Assembly: GCA_030159075.1 (NCBI GenBank)
Contig: BROG01000520.1
Coordinates: 124,001-188,000 of the forward strand
Reading direction: 5' to 3'
From: Atrina japonica
Lineage: Eukaryota > Mollusca > Bivalvia > Pterioida > Pinnidae
DNA: 64,000 bases
Below are positions 22,169 through 34,011 of this stretch, one piece after another (the first letter of the stretch is position 1; each line of letters opens with the position of its first letter). Position numbers and translations under genes: made by a program. The notes beneath the pieces are model-generated. The model was not told the DNA's origin and ran no database searches. It saw nothing but the letters and a program-made list of their open reading frames with translations.

Positions 22169-22757
22169 AGCTCACCTGAACAGAAGGTTCAAGTGAGCTT
22201 TTCTGATCACTTTATGTCTGTCATCTGTCTGTCCATCAGTTGACTGTTTAACTTTTATATTTTTTACTTCTTTTCCAAAACCACTGAAGGAATTTTGATG
22301 AAACTTTATAGGAAGCAAGTACTTAAGGTCCTCTACCATGTTTGTTCATTTCTGCTAGGTTGGCCCAAGGTGCATCCAGGTTGGAGCAAATGAGGCCTGG
22401 GGGTACCCATCTTTAAAAATCTTCTCCAAAATCGCTGCATAGATTGAAAAACTAATTGCAATTCAGTGATCTACATAGATGTATGATTCAAATTTGCTAA
22501 TTTCCTCGAAATTGGAAAATAAATTTTTGATGCTTTTTATATGTCTTTTTAGGCTTTGTAATTTTCATTTATATGATTTCTTTGATTTTCTCCCCATTTA
22601 TCCATTATGATGCATTCATTTTATGTGTTTTACCTGTAATTAGGTAGATGAATGCTTTTCTGAAAGAATTTTGCTGAAAATCAATGTTTTGATTTTTTAT
22701 GAATTTCTTAAGACTGCAAAAACTTATAAGGGGGGGGGGGGGGGGGATTTTTCACAT
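22169..22757 (+). mobile_element. Hairpin-headed dispersed element, left portion
   Basis: The head is an inverted repeat AGCTCACCTGAAC/GTTCAAGTGAGCT (13-bp arms, one mismatch, 5-base loop; 22,169-22,199). It is followed by gtctgtcatctgtctgtcc, ccaaaaccactgaaggaatt and gatgaaactttataggaagc, typical of a repeat family I associate with bivalves. The segment 22,476-22,757 is also present near 29,661-29,940. Confidence 0.65.
22730..22746 (+). repeat. Run of 17 guanines
   Basis: A pure G homopolymer in AT-rich sequence, inside the hairpin-headed element. The paralogous site near 29,925 reads aaaggggaggggt. Its length is prone to sequencing error. Confidence 0.9.
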
Positions 22758-22764
22758 TTCCGAC

Positions 22765-24480
22765 ACCCTATCTCTAATACAGCCATCTTTTGCAATATCA
22801 TCTAAATTCAAAATATTTTAATGTAAAAAAAAATGAAATAGTCTCCTATTCATCATCATACAATTTTTGATAAACTTTGCTAGGATGACACTGCATTAAT
22901 ACCTCCTTAACACACCGTATCTCTAATTATAGCCTTCTGCTATGATGACACTGCATTTACCCCTTGGCACCCCAATCTCTAATATAGCCATCTGGTAGGA
23001 TGACAGTGCATTTACCCCCTTAAGCTTGGCACCCCAATCTCTAATATTGTCATCTGCATTTACCCCCTTAAGCTTGACACCCCAATCTCTAATATAGCCA
23101 TCTGCTAGGATAACACTGCATTTATTCCCTTGACACCCCAATCTCTAATTTAGTCATCTGGTAGGATGACAATGCATTTATCCTTGACCTCCCTGATCTA
23201 TAGTATTGTCATCTACTAGGATGACAGTGTATTTATCCCTTGACACCTCCAGTCTCTAATATTGCCATCTGGTAGGATGATAATGCATTTACCCCCTTGG
23301 CACCTCCAGTCTCTAATATTGCCATCTGGTAGGATGATAATGCATTTATCCTTGACCTCCCTGATCTCTAGTATTGCCATCTACTAGGATGACAGTGCAT
23401 TTACCCCCTTGGCACCTCCAGTCTCTAATATTGCCATCTGGTAGGATGATAATGCATTTATCCCCTTGGCACCTCCAGTCTCCAATATTGCCATCTGGTA
23501 GAAAGATAATGCATTTATCCTTGACCTCCCTGATCTCTAGTATTGCCATCTACTAGGATGACAGTGCATTTACCCCTTGGGCACCTCCAGTCTCTCCTAT
23601 AGCAATCTTCTGGGATGACACTGCATTTACCCCCTTGATACCTCCAGTCTCAAATATGGCCGTATTCTAGGTAACACTGCATTTACCCCCTGACACTCTT
23701 ATCTCTAATATAACTATCTGATTTGATTACAATGCATTTACCACCATGACACCCCCAATTTCTAATATAGCCATCTGTTATGCTGACAATGCCTCTACCC
23801 TTGACACCCCTATCTCTAATATAGTCATCTGCTAGGATGTCAATGCATTTACCCATTTAAACACCTATCTCTAATATAACCAGATGCTAGGATGTTAGTG
23901 CATTTATCCCTTGACACCCTTATCTATGTATAGCCATCTGCTAGGGTGACAATGCAATTATTCCTTTACACCCCTATATCTAATATAGCAATCTGCTGGG
24001 ATGACACTGCATTTACCCAGTAACACCCCTATCTCTAATATGGCAATCTGCTGGGATGACACTGCATTTACCCCATAACACCCCTATTCTATAATATCAG
24101 TGAACAGCTAAGTTGACACTACATTTACCCCTTGATACCCCCAGTCTCAAATATAGCCATCTTCTAGGTAACACTGAATTAACACCCTGACACACTTATC
24201 TCTAGTATAGCTATCTGATAGGATGACACTGCATTTATCTCTACCCCATAACACCCCTATTCTATAATATCAGGATGACAATAGAACCCCTTGGCAGCTA
24301 AGTTGACACTACATTTACCCCCCTTGATACCCCTAGTCTCAAATATAGCCATCTTCTAGGTAACACTGAATTAACACCCTGACACACTTATCTCTAGTAT
24401 AGCTATCTGATAGGTTGACAATGCATTTACCCCTTTGCACCGTTATCTCTAATATAGCAGACACTGATTTCTAATATAGC
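22765..24480. repeat. Minisatellite, 57-bp unit
   Basis: About 30 copies of a unit with ctctaatatagccatctgct, aggatgacaatgcatttacc and a CCTTGACACC-type end. Near 23.2-23.6 kb a trimer containing gtattgccatctactagg recurs at 23,213, 23,371 and 23,540. Copies after 24,080 are degenerate and include a local duplication with ctaagttgacactacattta. Confidence 0.95.
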
Positions 24481-24795
24481 CATTTTTTTACTTTCATATT
24501 CACAATAACACACCTGATGCAGTGTAATATATTATCAGCATTCTGCTACTGATTACTTCACCATATATGGTATCCATGGAAACAGATTTAATATACAGAA
24601 ATGTTTTAATCTAAAACACAATGATGAGAGTTTGTGGTATACATTGCAAAAGCCCCATAAAATATCTGTACAGTAAATTAAAATGTTTCCATAATACTTT
24701 TTTCTGATCAGAAAGGACATATATAAGTTAGACATAAAATCTATGTTAAATAACAGATCTTACAAAGTAGAAACTTATCCCAGCTGTTATCCTGT

Positions 24796-24861
<66 letters not shown>

Positions 24862-25929
24862 GTGTTATGTAATCTGACTATCATTTTGCTGATTCATGTG
24901 TGAACATGTTGATAATAAATGAAAGTTGTTTATATCTATATACAGTTCAAGATCAATAGGTTATATATACAGGTCAAGGTCATTATATACATGTACAGGA
25001 GTTGGCAGTAACTGATTTATTTACATTTATAGCTGTATAATTGGTCAAATCAAAGTAGTAAACATTGAGTATAATTTCCATCAAAATCTAAGATTTATGT
25101 GGGAGGTAGGTACTCTTTGCCAAATTAAATTACCATATTTTTGTCGGAGAAGTGGAAGTACTGGTAGGTTTACACTCATCAAGCTAAAGAATTTTGCAGT
25201 TAGTGTTTAGAACAAGATATATATGTGCTTGTGGTTTTGGGAAATGGTGGTCATACTAATGTTACACGGACATCAATATGTATATTTTTTTAAACATATC
25301 TGATCATATATCTTCCCCCAGATTATTTGGACAAGAAAAATGTTCATGTCTTTGAAATTGTTAACTGGACAAACATTTATCATTATTTACTGTTCCTCTT
25401 TAAAAGACAGCAGTCTGTCAACTCTACAGACCATAGGGTGAAAGGGTAAAATCAAATTTTCTTATAGTAAATATTTAGAAGATGAATCAATGAGTGCACT
25501 TTCCATGGCGACCAGAAATTCTTTGACATTTTAGATATTAATTGTTATGGGTGACTAAATGCCATGTTCATACTTTGTCAATTTTGACATGATCATGTTG
25601 CAACCATTTTCTGAATTTTACATGGAGTGGTAGTTAAGGCAATATATATATATAAGACTGGAAAGCTATATAGCACTAGTGATCTCGTCTGTATAAGATG
25701 GATATTATCTTCCTTATGACAGTTCTGAGGACAGGTATGGTTTGACTTTTAGTTTGTTGTTTTTGCATTAGTTATTGGACTACACTCTACATACCTTAAA
25801 CACATCTTCTCATTGATGATTGGACAGCTATATAGCACTAGTGATCTCATCAGTATGTTTCCATCAGAAAATATCTACTGGACTTAATTTAGAGTTGCCG
25901 TAAACATCATTCTCTGTTTGTTTATTGGA
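24481..25929. other. Unassigned region with microsatellite and small duplications
   Basis: No gene was recognised. The phrase agctatatagcactagtgat occurs near 25,664 and again near 25,827. A fragment with atttggacaagaaaaatgtt near 25,326 resembles the interior of the CAGGG transposon at 9.93 kb. Confidence 0.45.
24797..24858 (+). repeat. (CT)31 microsatellite
   Basis: An uninterrupted dinucleotide run of 62 bp. Confidence 0.97.
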
Positions 25930-28900
25930 GAAATATTGGATTTGTCATTATGCTATTGATATGGCAAATATTTGATTTGAAACATTATCTCCTAACTATT
26001 GACTGGACAGATATTTGATTTGGAACATTATCTCCTAACTATTGACTGGACAGATATTTGATTTGGAACATTATCTCCTGACTATTGACTGGACAGATAT
26101 TTGATATATTATCACCACATTATTGAGTATTGATTGGACAGATATTTGATATATTGTCACCACATTATTGAGTATTGATTGGCCAGATATTTGATTTGAA
26201 ACATTATCTCTCAACTGTTGATTTGGACAGATATTTGATTTGAGTCAACTGTTGATTTGGACAGATATTTGATTTGAAACACCACATTATTGACAGATAT
26301 TGATTGGACAGATAATTTGATATATTTGTCACCTTTTGATTGGACATTATTGAAACATTATTGAACTTTTGATTGGACAGATATTTGATTTGAGTATTGA
26401 AACAAAATATCTCTCAACTGATTCAACAGATATTGGATACATTGATACTATTGATTTGATTGGACAGATATTTGATTTATTATCTCTCAACTGTTGATAT
26501 TTGTCACCACAGATATTTGATTTGACAAACATTATCTCTCAACTGTTGATTCAACAGATATTTGATATATGATTGATTGGACATTTATCATTATCTCTCA
26601 ACTTTTGATTGGAGATAGATATATTGTCACCCACATTGATTTGAAACAGAATATCTCTCACTGTTAACAGATTTTGATTGTCAACACACAGTATTGATTT
26701 GATATTTGAAACATTATCTCTCATGGACAGATATTTGATATTTGACTATTGGACAGATATTTGATATATTGTCACCGATTGGACAGATATTTGATATATT
26801 GTCACCACATTGAGTATTGATCAGACAGACATTATCTCTCAACTGTTGATTGGACAGATATTTGATATATTGTCAACACACTATTGAGTATTGATTGTAT
26901 TTGTCAATCACAACTGTTGATTGGACAGATATTTGATTTGGAACATTATCTCTCAACTGTTGATTGGACAGATATTTGATATATTGTCACCACATTGAGT
27001 ATTGATCAGACAGACATTATCTCTCAACTGTTGATTGGACAGATATTTGATATATTGATTGATATTGTCAACAGACATTACACTATTGGACAGTATTTGA
27101 TTGGACAGTATTATTTTATTTGATTTGGAACATTATCTCTCAACTGTTGATTGGACAGATATTTGATATATTGTCACCACATTGAGTATTGATCAGACAG
27201 ACATTATCTCTCAACCTATTTGATTCACCACAGATCAGACAGACATTATCTCTTTGATTATATTGTGTCAACACACTATTGAGTATTGATTGGACAGATA
27301 TTTGATTTGGAACATTATCTCTCAACTGTTGATTGGACAGATATTTGATTGGACATTGATATTGATGATATGAATTGTCAACAGATATTTGATATATTGT
27401 CAACACACTATTGGACAGATATTTGATTTGGAACATTATCTCTCAACTGTTGATTGGACAGATATTTGATATATTGTCACCACATTGAGTATTGATCAGA
27501 CAGACATTATCTCTCAACTGTTGATTCAACAGATATTTGATATATTGTCAACACATTGAGTATTGATTGGACAGATATTTGATTTGGAACATTATCTCTC
27601 AACAGTTGATTGGACAGATATTTGATATATTGTCAACACAGAGTATGATTTGACATATATTGTGGAACAATCTCTCAACTGTTGATTGGACAGATATTTG
27701 ATATATTGGACCACATTGAGTATTGATTTGGAACATTATCTCTCAACTGTTGATTGGACAGATATTTGATATATTGTCAACACACTATTGAGTATTGATT
27801 GGACAGATATTTGATTTGGAACATTATCTCTCAACTGTTGATTGGACAGATAATCTGATGATACTGTTGAGTATTTCAGACAACAGATGAATTTGATCAA
27901 TATTTGTCAACACACTATTTATTGAGTATTTGATTTGGAACATTATCTCTCAATTGGACAGATATTTGATATATTGTCACCACATTGAGTATTGATCAGA
28001 CAGACATTATCTCTCAACTGTTGATTCAACAGATATTTGATATATTGTCAACACACTATTGAGTATTGATTGGACAGATATTTGATTGAAACATTAAATC
28101 TCAACTGTTGATTTGGACAGATATTTGATTTGAAACATTATTGATTGGACACATATATGTCACCACTTGATTTGGAACATTATCTCTCAACTGTTGATTG
28201 GACAGATATTTGATATATTGTCAACACACTACATTGAGTATTTGATTTGGATCTCTCAGATTGGACAGACATTTATCTCTCAACACTATTGTATTGATTG
28301 GACAGATATTTGATTTGGAACATTATCTCTCAACTGTCGATTGGACAGATATTTGATTGTCACAGACATTGATTTGGAACAGACATTATCTCTCAACTGT
28401 TGATTGGACAGATATTTGATATATTGTCACCACATTGAGTATTGATCAGACATTTGATTTGGAACATTATCTCTCTCTGTTGATTGGACAGATTGATTCA
28501 CCAACAATATTGATGACATTATCTCTGAATTGATTCAACACACTATTGATTGGACAGTATTTGGAACATTATCTCTCAATTGGACAGATATTTGATATTT
28601 GATTTGACAGAACATTATCTCTCAACTGTTGATATTTGATATATTGTCAACACACTATTGAGTATTGATTGGACAGATATTTGATTGAAACATTATCTCT
28701 CAACTGTTGATTAGATATTTGTCAACACACTGATTGAGTATTGAACATTATCTCTTGGATTGGACAGATATTTGATTTGGAACATTGAGTATTGATCAGA
28801 CAGACTCTCAAACTGTTGATTGGACACACTATTGAGTATTGATTACAGATTGATTTCATCTCTCGACAGATATTTGATATATTGTCACCACATTGAGTAT

Positions 28901-29630
28901 TGATCAGACAGACATTACATTATTCAACTGTCACACTGTATTGATTGGACAGATATTTGATTTGGAACATTATCTCTCAGATATTCACCACATTGTGATT
29001 ACAGACATTATCTCTCAACTGTTGATTCAACAGATATTGAGTCAACACATTATTGATTGGACAGATATTTGATTTGATCTCTCAACTGTTGGATACATTA
29101 TCAACACACTATTGAGTATTGATTGGACAGATATTTGATTTGGACAACAGTTGATTGGACAGATTTGATATATTGTCACCAACTGTTGAGTATTGATTGT
29201 CTATTGAGACATTGGACATATTTGATTTATCTCTCTCAACTGTTGATTTGATATATTGTCACCACATTGAGTAACAGATGAATTTGATTCAACAGATATT
29301 TGATATATTGTCAACACACTATTGAGTATTTATTGGACAGATATTTGATTTGGAACATTATCTCTCAATTGTTGATTGGACAGATATTTGATATATTGTC
29401 ACCACATTGAGTATTGACAACATTATCTCTCATCTCAACTGTTGATTTGGACAGATATTTGATGATTGAAACATTAAATCTCAACTGTTGATTTGGACAG
29501 ATATTTGATTTGAAACATTATCTCCTAACTTTTGATTGGACAGATATTTGATATGAAACATTATTTTCTTGCTGTCGATTGGACAGATATTTGGTTTGAA
29601 ATTTTATATAATAGCACTTGATTGGACAGG
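25930..29630. repeat. Scrambled minisatellite, about 42-70-bp units
   Basis: The array is built from the phrases ttgattggacagatatttga, ttggaacattatctctcaac and atattgtcaccacattgag in varying order. Two main unit types alternate: one of about 42 bp, and a longer one with attgatcagacagacattat. Many joins fall inside the phrases, giving truncated units. The left edge (25.93-26.2 kb) is regular and the right edge more diverged. Confidence 0.93.
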
Positions 29631-29660
29631 TTTTGGCATCTATTCTATAATAATTATTAC

Positions 29661-30125
29661 ATGGATGTATGATTCAAATTTGTGTTTTTATAGAAATTGG
29701 ATAATTAATTTTTTACTTTTTTATCATAGGTCATTACAGACTTCTGTCATTTTCATTTATTTTTGTATAATTTCATTTATTATCTCCCATTGCATTCAAT
29801 GTGTTCATTTTATGTGTTTTACTTGTAATTAGCTGAAGAAATACTTTCATGAAAGAATTTCCCCTAAATGTAATTTTTAGAAATTTTTATGAATTTCTTA
29901 AGACTGCAAAAAACAAAGGGGAGGGGTATTTTTTCACATGCTCAGCTTCTTCTTGGAAACCACAGAAGGGTTTTGACAAAACTTTACAGGAAACAAGTAT
30001 TCAAAGTCCTCAACCATGTTTGTGTGTTTTGGACAGATCAGCCTACATATTCTTCTTGGTCATCTTTCCACATTTGTAGATGGTGCTCAGGTGAGGAAAT
30101 TAGGCCCACTCGGGCTTCTAGTTTA
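29661..30125 (+). mobile_element. Hairpin-headed dispersed element, right portion
   Basis: 29,661-29,940 is a diverged copy of 22,476-22,757 (shared words gatgtatgattcaaatttg, cattttatgtgttttac, atgaatttcttaagactgca). It continues with ggaaaccacagaagggtttt and ends gtgctcaggtgaggaaatta, ggcccactcgggcttctag, which resembles the 3' end of this repeat family. Short frames here are incidental. Confidence 0.6.
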
Positions 30126-30581
30126 TATTTTGCACCATCCTAGAGTAATCTTTTTGTTTTATCCATTATATTTGTATTTTCCTCATGTTGACATTTACAG
30201 ATGTCAATCTCAATTTCATGTTACAGAATTTTATTCAGTCTGTCTTCATCAAAATGCATTGATTTCAATGAAATGTCAAATGGTGTGTACAAAGAAGAAT
30301 TAAGTGTCCTTTTATGGCCTACACGTTATTACATTCTAAAAATAGATTTGTATTTTCATAGCAACAATGTTCAGTAATGATTATAATTACAGGGACAAGA
30401 TCAAAACAAACTCATGTTTATTGTCATTTACATTTGTGAGAGAAACCAAATAAATATCTGTGTTAGTAGGGGCCTCCATGTCCATGTATAATTAGTCTTT
30501 CTACATCAGGGCTGGAAGTGACACCATATTTCTGATACTCAGTATGGAAACTCGATCTTTATTTCATTTTTTTGGCTAGTA
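30126..30581. other. Unassigned AT-rich stretch
   Basis: No recognised feature. Confidence 0.45.
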
Positions 30582-30749
30582 TTACTTGTCTATAAGGGCA
30601 ACTCAACTCAAGAGTGGTCGTTGTAGACAGGTGGCCTTTATAAAGAGGTTTATTCATTATAAAAAAGTTAACAAAGATCATTTTTGAATGGCTTTTTTAG
30701 ACAGGTGCTCTTTATACAGAGGTGAGCTTTAATGAAAGTTTGATTGTAT
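30582..30749 (+). mobile_element. MITE family B-like element (variant ends)
   Basis: It has ttgtctataagggcaactca near the left, agacaggtggcctttataaa and gtgctctttatacagaggtg inside, and gaaagtttgattgta at the right. The order matches 4.38-4.54 and 38.76-38.94 kb. Confidence 0.55.
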
Positions 30750-31101
30750 AAACAATGTATTTGTTAGTAAACAGACTACATAGGAAACACATTATTTTTT
30801 TTCATCATTTATATAAAGATTCTGAGTCAGTGTCACTTATGATTTTCCTGTAAAAAATGAATAGATATGTACTCAAATATATTTTCAATAAGTTTTCTTC
30901 AAATGAGCAATAATTTTAATCATTATTTACTGTATACCATCAATATACAAATGAATTGTCTAGTTGCAACATACATTTTTTGTATTTTTACCTTAAAATC
31001 ATGAAAAGTTAGTTGAGTTTAAGTGCTTTGTTAATTTGGTGACCTCAGACCCTGATTTTACATCTCTCACCACCAATCTGGACAGTTATGAGCCTCTCTG
31101 G
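30750..31101. other. Unassigned AT-rich stretch
   Basis: No recognised feature. Confidence 0.45.
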
Positions 31102-31316
31102 TATAGTGGAACCTCATCTAAACACCACCTCACTTAGGAGACCACCTCACCTAAAAACCACCTGGCTTTAGTGACCACCTCTCATTTTAGACCACAAGTT
31201 TTCAGTCTCTTGATAAATATTTAATAAGTACAGAACCTCAGTTAAGAGACCACCTCACTAATCAGACCACTTTGAGTCAGTCAGTAAGGTGGTCTTAATA
31301 GAGAGGTTCCACAGTA
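31102..31316 (+). mobile_element. MITE family B, copy 5, intact
   Basis: Left end TATAGTGGAACCTCATCTAA; right end, read on the minus strand, TACTGTGGAACCTCTCTATT. The inverted repeats and TA flanks are clear. The right half, with cactaatcagaccactttg and ggtggtcttaatagag, is the sequence multiplied in the array at 31.58-32.64 kb. Confidence 0.8.
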
Positions 31317-31580
31317 CTTAATCAACACATCAACCCCTGTGGTAACATTTAGACTCCCTTAAAAAAATGGTTAAATCCACTGTCAGAATTCACTGGTGTA
31401 TGGTTCCACTTTATTTTCAAACATCTATTACAAAGTTATTTCTGAATTAATTTCAATACATTTTTTTTTTCTATTAAGCATTTGTTTTGAAATTGATTAT
31501 TTTGTCTTGCCATGAATTTCTGCTGTTTCGTTACTTAGTACCAGTGAGTTTAACAAGGTACAGAATTTTGATATTCCGTT
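31317..31580 (+). mobile_element. MITE family A, long form, left half
   Basis: It starts aatcaacacatcaacccctg, follows with aacatttagactccctt and actgtcagaattcactggtg, matching 3,714-3,800 and 35,897-35,960. The matching right end appears only at 33,680-33,714, about 2.1 kb away. Confidence 0.7.
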
Positions 31581-32640
31581 TTACTGAAGTAGAGAACCTA
31601 AGTTAAGAGACCACCTCACTAATCAGACCACTTTGAGTCAGTCAGTTAGGTGTTCTTGATAGTAAGGTTCCATTGTAACACCTTCATTTTAACACCTCAC
31701 TAATCAGACCACTTTCAGTCAGTCAGTCAGGTGGTCTTGATATTAAGGTTCCATTGTAACACTAATCAGACCACTTTCAGTCAGTCTAATCAGTAACACC
31801 CACTAATGAGACCACAGTCAGTTAGTCAGGTGGTCTTGATAGTAAGGTTCCACTGTAACACCTTACTAATCAGACCACTAATCAGTCAGTTTAGATGGTC
31901 CACTGTAACACCTTTGAGTCAGTCAGTTAGGTGGTCTTTGATAGTGAAGGTTCCACTTTTGTAACACCTCACTAATCAGACCACTTTCAGTCAGTCAGTC
32001 AGTCATAGTGAAGTTCCACTGTAACACCTCACTAATCAGACCACTTGATAGTAAGGTAAGGTTCCATTGTAACACCTCACTAATCAGACCACTTTCAGTC
32101 AGTCAGTCAGGTGGTCTTGATAGTAAGGTTCCATTGTAACACACTCACTCAATCAGGTTCCACCACTTTGAGTCAGTCAGTCAGGTGGTCTTGATAGTAA
32201 GGTTCCACTGTTCCATTGTAACACTTTCTCAGTCAGTTAGGTGGTTTTGATATCAGACCACACTCACTTTCAGTCAGTCAGTCAGGTGGTCTTGATAGTA
32301 AGGTTCTACTGTAACACCTCACTAATCAGACCACTTTCAGTCAGTCAGTCAGGTGGTCTTGATACTGTAACACCTCACTAAGGTTCCAGGTGGTCTGTAA
32401 AGGTTCCCTTATTAATTAGACCACTTTCAGTCAGTCAGTCAGTCTTGATAGGTGGTTTTCAGATAGTGTCTTGATTGTTCCACTGTAATCACCCTTACTA
32501 ATCTTGATAGTAAGGTTTCCACTGACCTAATTAGACCACTTTCAGTCAGTCAGTCAGTTAGGTGAAGGTTTCACTAATGATAGTGAAGATAGTGAAGTTC
32601 CACTGTACCTTAATTAACACAGTCAACAAGGTGGTCTTGA
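31581..32640. repeat. 67-bp array derived from a MITE family B end
   Basis: About 15 copies, many truncated, of a unit with cactaatcagaccactttca, gtcagtcagtcag, ggtggtcttgatagtaagg and ttccactgtaac. This is the right-end sequence of the family B element at 31,102-31,316. AGACCAC and GTGGTCT form a 7-bp inverted repeat around the variable CAGT run. Unit order becomes irregular after 31,750. Confidence 0.92.
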
Positions 32641-32829
32641 TAAAGTTTTAGACTCACCTTAAAAATGGTTTTTAAATCCAATGTGTCACATAATTCACTG
32701 GTGGTATGATAGTGAAGTTAGTAATCACTAAATTTTATAATGAAGTTCCACTGTACCTGCAATAAGAACTTGTTCACACCTGAATCATGATTCTAGACCA
32801 TACTTTTCCTTGATTTAGGTAAATTTAAA
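32641..32829 (+). mobile_element. Second copy of the MITE family A left interior
   Basis: gttttagactcaccttaaaa, atggtttttaaatccaatg and cataattcactggtggtatg repeat the 31,340-31,400 segment in the same orientation, with pieces of the 67-bp unit intermixed. Confidence 0.55.
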
Positions 32830-33698
32830 TGTGACCATACTATTTATTGGTAGTGGGTAACACATCAACTTCTGTCTAAAAATGTGACCATATTATTTAT
32901 TGTATGGAATCCAGTGCTAAATGTGACCCATATTAGACCATACTTTTATTGATTTAGGTAAATTTAAATGTGACCATACTATTTATTGGTTTTTAAATTG
33001 GACCATACTATTTATTGGTTTGGGTCAGTCTAAATGTGACCATACTATTTATTGGTTTGGGGTCTAAATGTCTAAATTTATGTGACCATCAGTCTAAAAT
33101 TTATACTATTTGGGATCAGTCTAAATGTGACCATACTATTTATTGGTTTGGGTCAGTCTTAATGTGACCATACTATTTATTGGTTTGGGTCAGTCTAAAT
33201 GTGACCATACTATTTATTGGTTTGGGTCAGTCTAAATGTGACCATACTATTTATTGGTTTGGGTCCTAAATGACTACTATTTATTGGTTTGGGGTAAAGT
33301 CTAAATGTGAGTCTAATACTTTATTTATTGGTTTGGGTCAGTCTGACCATAAATTGTGACCATACTATTTATTGGTTTGGGTCAGTCTAAATGTGACCAT
33401 ACTATTTATTGGTTTGGGTCAGTCTTAATGTGACCATACTTTTTATTGGTTTGGGTCAGTCTAAATGTGACCATACTTTTTATTGGTTTGGGTCAGTCTA
33501 AATGTGACCATACTATTTATTGGTTTGGGTCAGTCTAAATGTGACCATACTATTTATTGGTTTGGGTCAGTCTAAATGTGACCATACTATTTATTGGTTT
33601 GGGGTCAGTCTAAATGTGACCATACTATTTATTGGTTTGGGTCAGTCTAAATGTGACCATACTATTTATTGGTTTGGGTCAGTCTAAATGTGACTACA
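32830..33698. repeat. 37-bp array derived from a MITE family A end
   Basis: About 20 copies of a 37-bp unit containing gggtcagtctaaatgtgacc and atactatttattggttt. The corresponding single-copy sequence occurs in the MITE at 35,897-36,063 (ctatttattgatctgggtg then agtctaaatgtgacc). The right part (33.12-33.69 kb) is very regular; the left part is fragmented. Confidence 0.95.
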
Positions 33699-33714
33699 GT
33701 GGTTGATAGGTTAA
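33699..33714 (+). mobile_element. MITE family A right terminus closing the 37-bp array
   Basis: The last 37-bp unit passes into gtgactacagtggttgatag and gttaa, a family A right end, with TTAA at 33,711-33,714. Confidence 0.7.
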
Positions 33715-33717
33715 ACA

Positions 33718-34000
33718 ATGATGTCTCTTACCACGTAAGTCAGAGGTGGTTCAAGCCCTGATGGAACCTGGACTCACGTTATGTGGCAGAATTTGCCAGT
33801 TTACTTATGGAGATTTGCCAGTCTCTTGTTACCATGTCTTTACCACCTCCGCCATTTAATCTTGGCTCCCTGCATTGTGACTGACCTCTACCATTTTAAT
33901 CTTGGCTCCCTGCATTGTGACTGGCCATTTTAATCTTGGCTCCCTGCATTGTGACTGAAAAATTGTTGAGTGTGGTATAAGCTAAACAAAAAAAAAAACT
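33718..34000 (+). mobile_element. SINE family 2 with internal triplication
   Basis: It contains gtggttcaagccctgatgga (B-box-like), cagaatttgccagtttactt and a tail ctgaaaaattgttgagtgtg followed by poly-A. Between 33,842 and 33,960 the segment ccattttaatcttggctccc plus tgcattgtgactg is present three times at about 35-43-bp spacing. Confidence 0.75.
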
Positions 34001-34011
34001 AATAAAGCTTG

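Noticed and set aside
29849..30303. Three overlapping frames of 76-95 codons
   Set aside because: They lie largely in the right portion of the hairpin-headed repeat and overlap in different frames, with no domain recognised.
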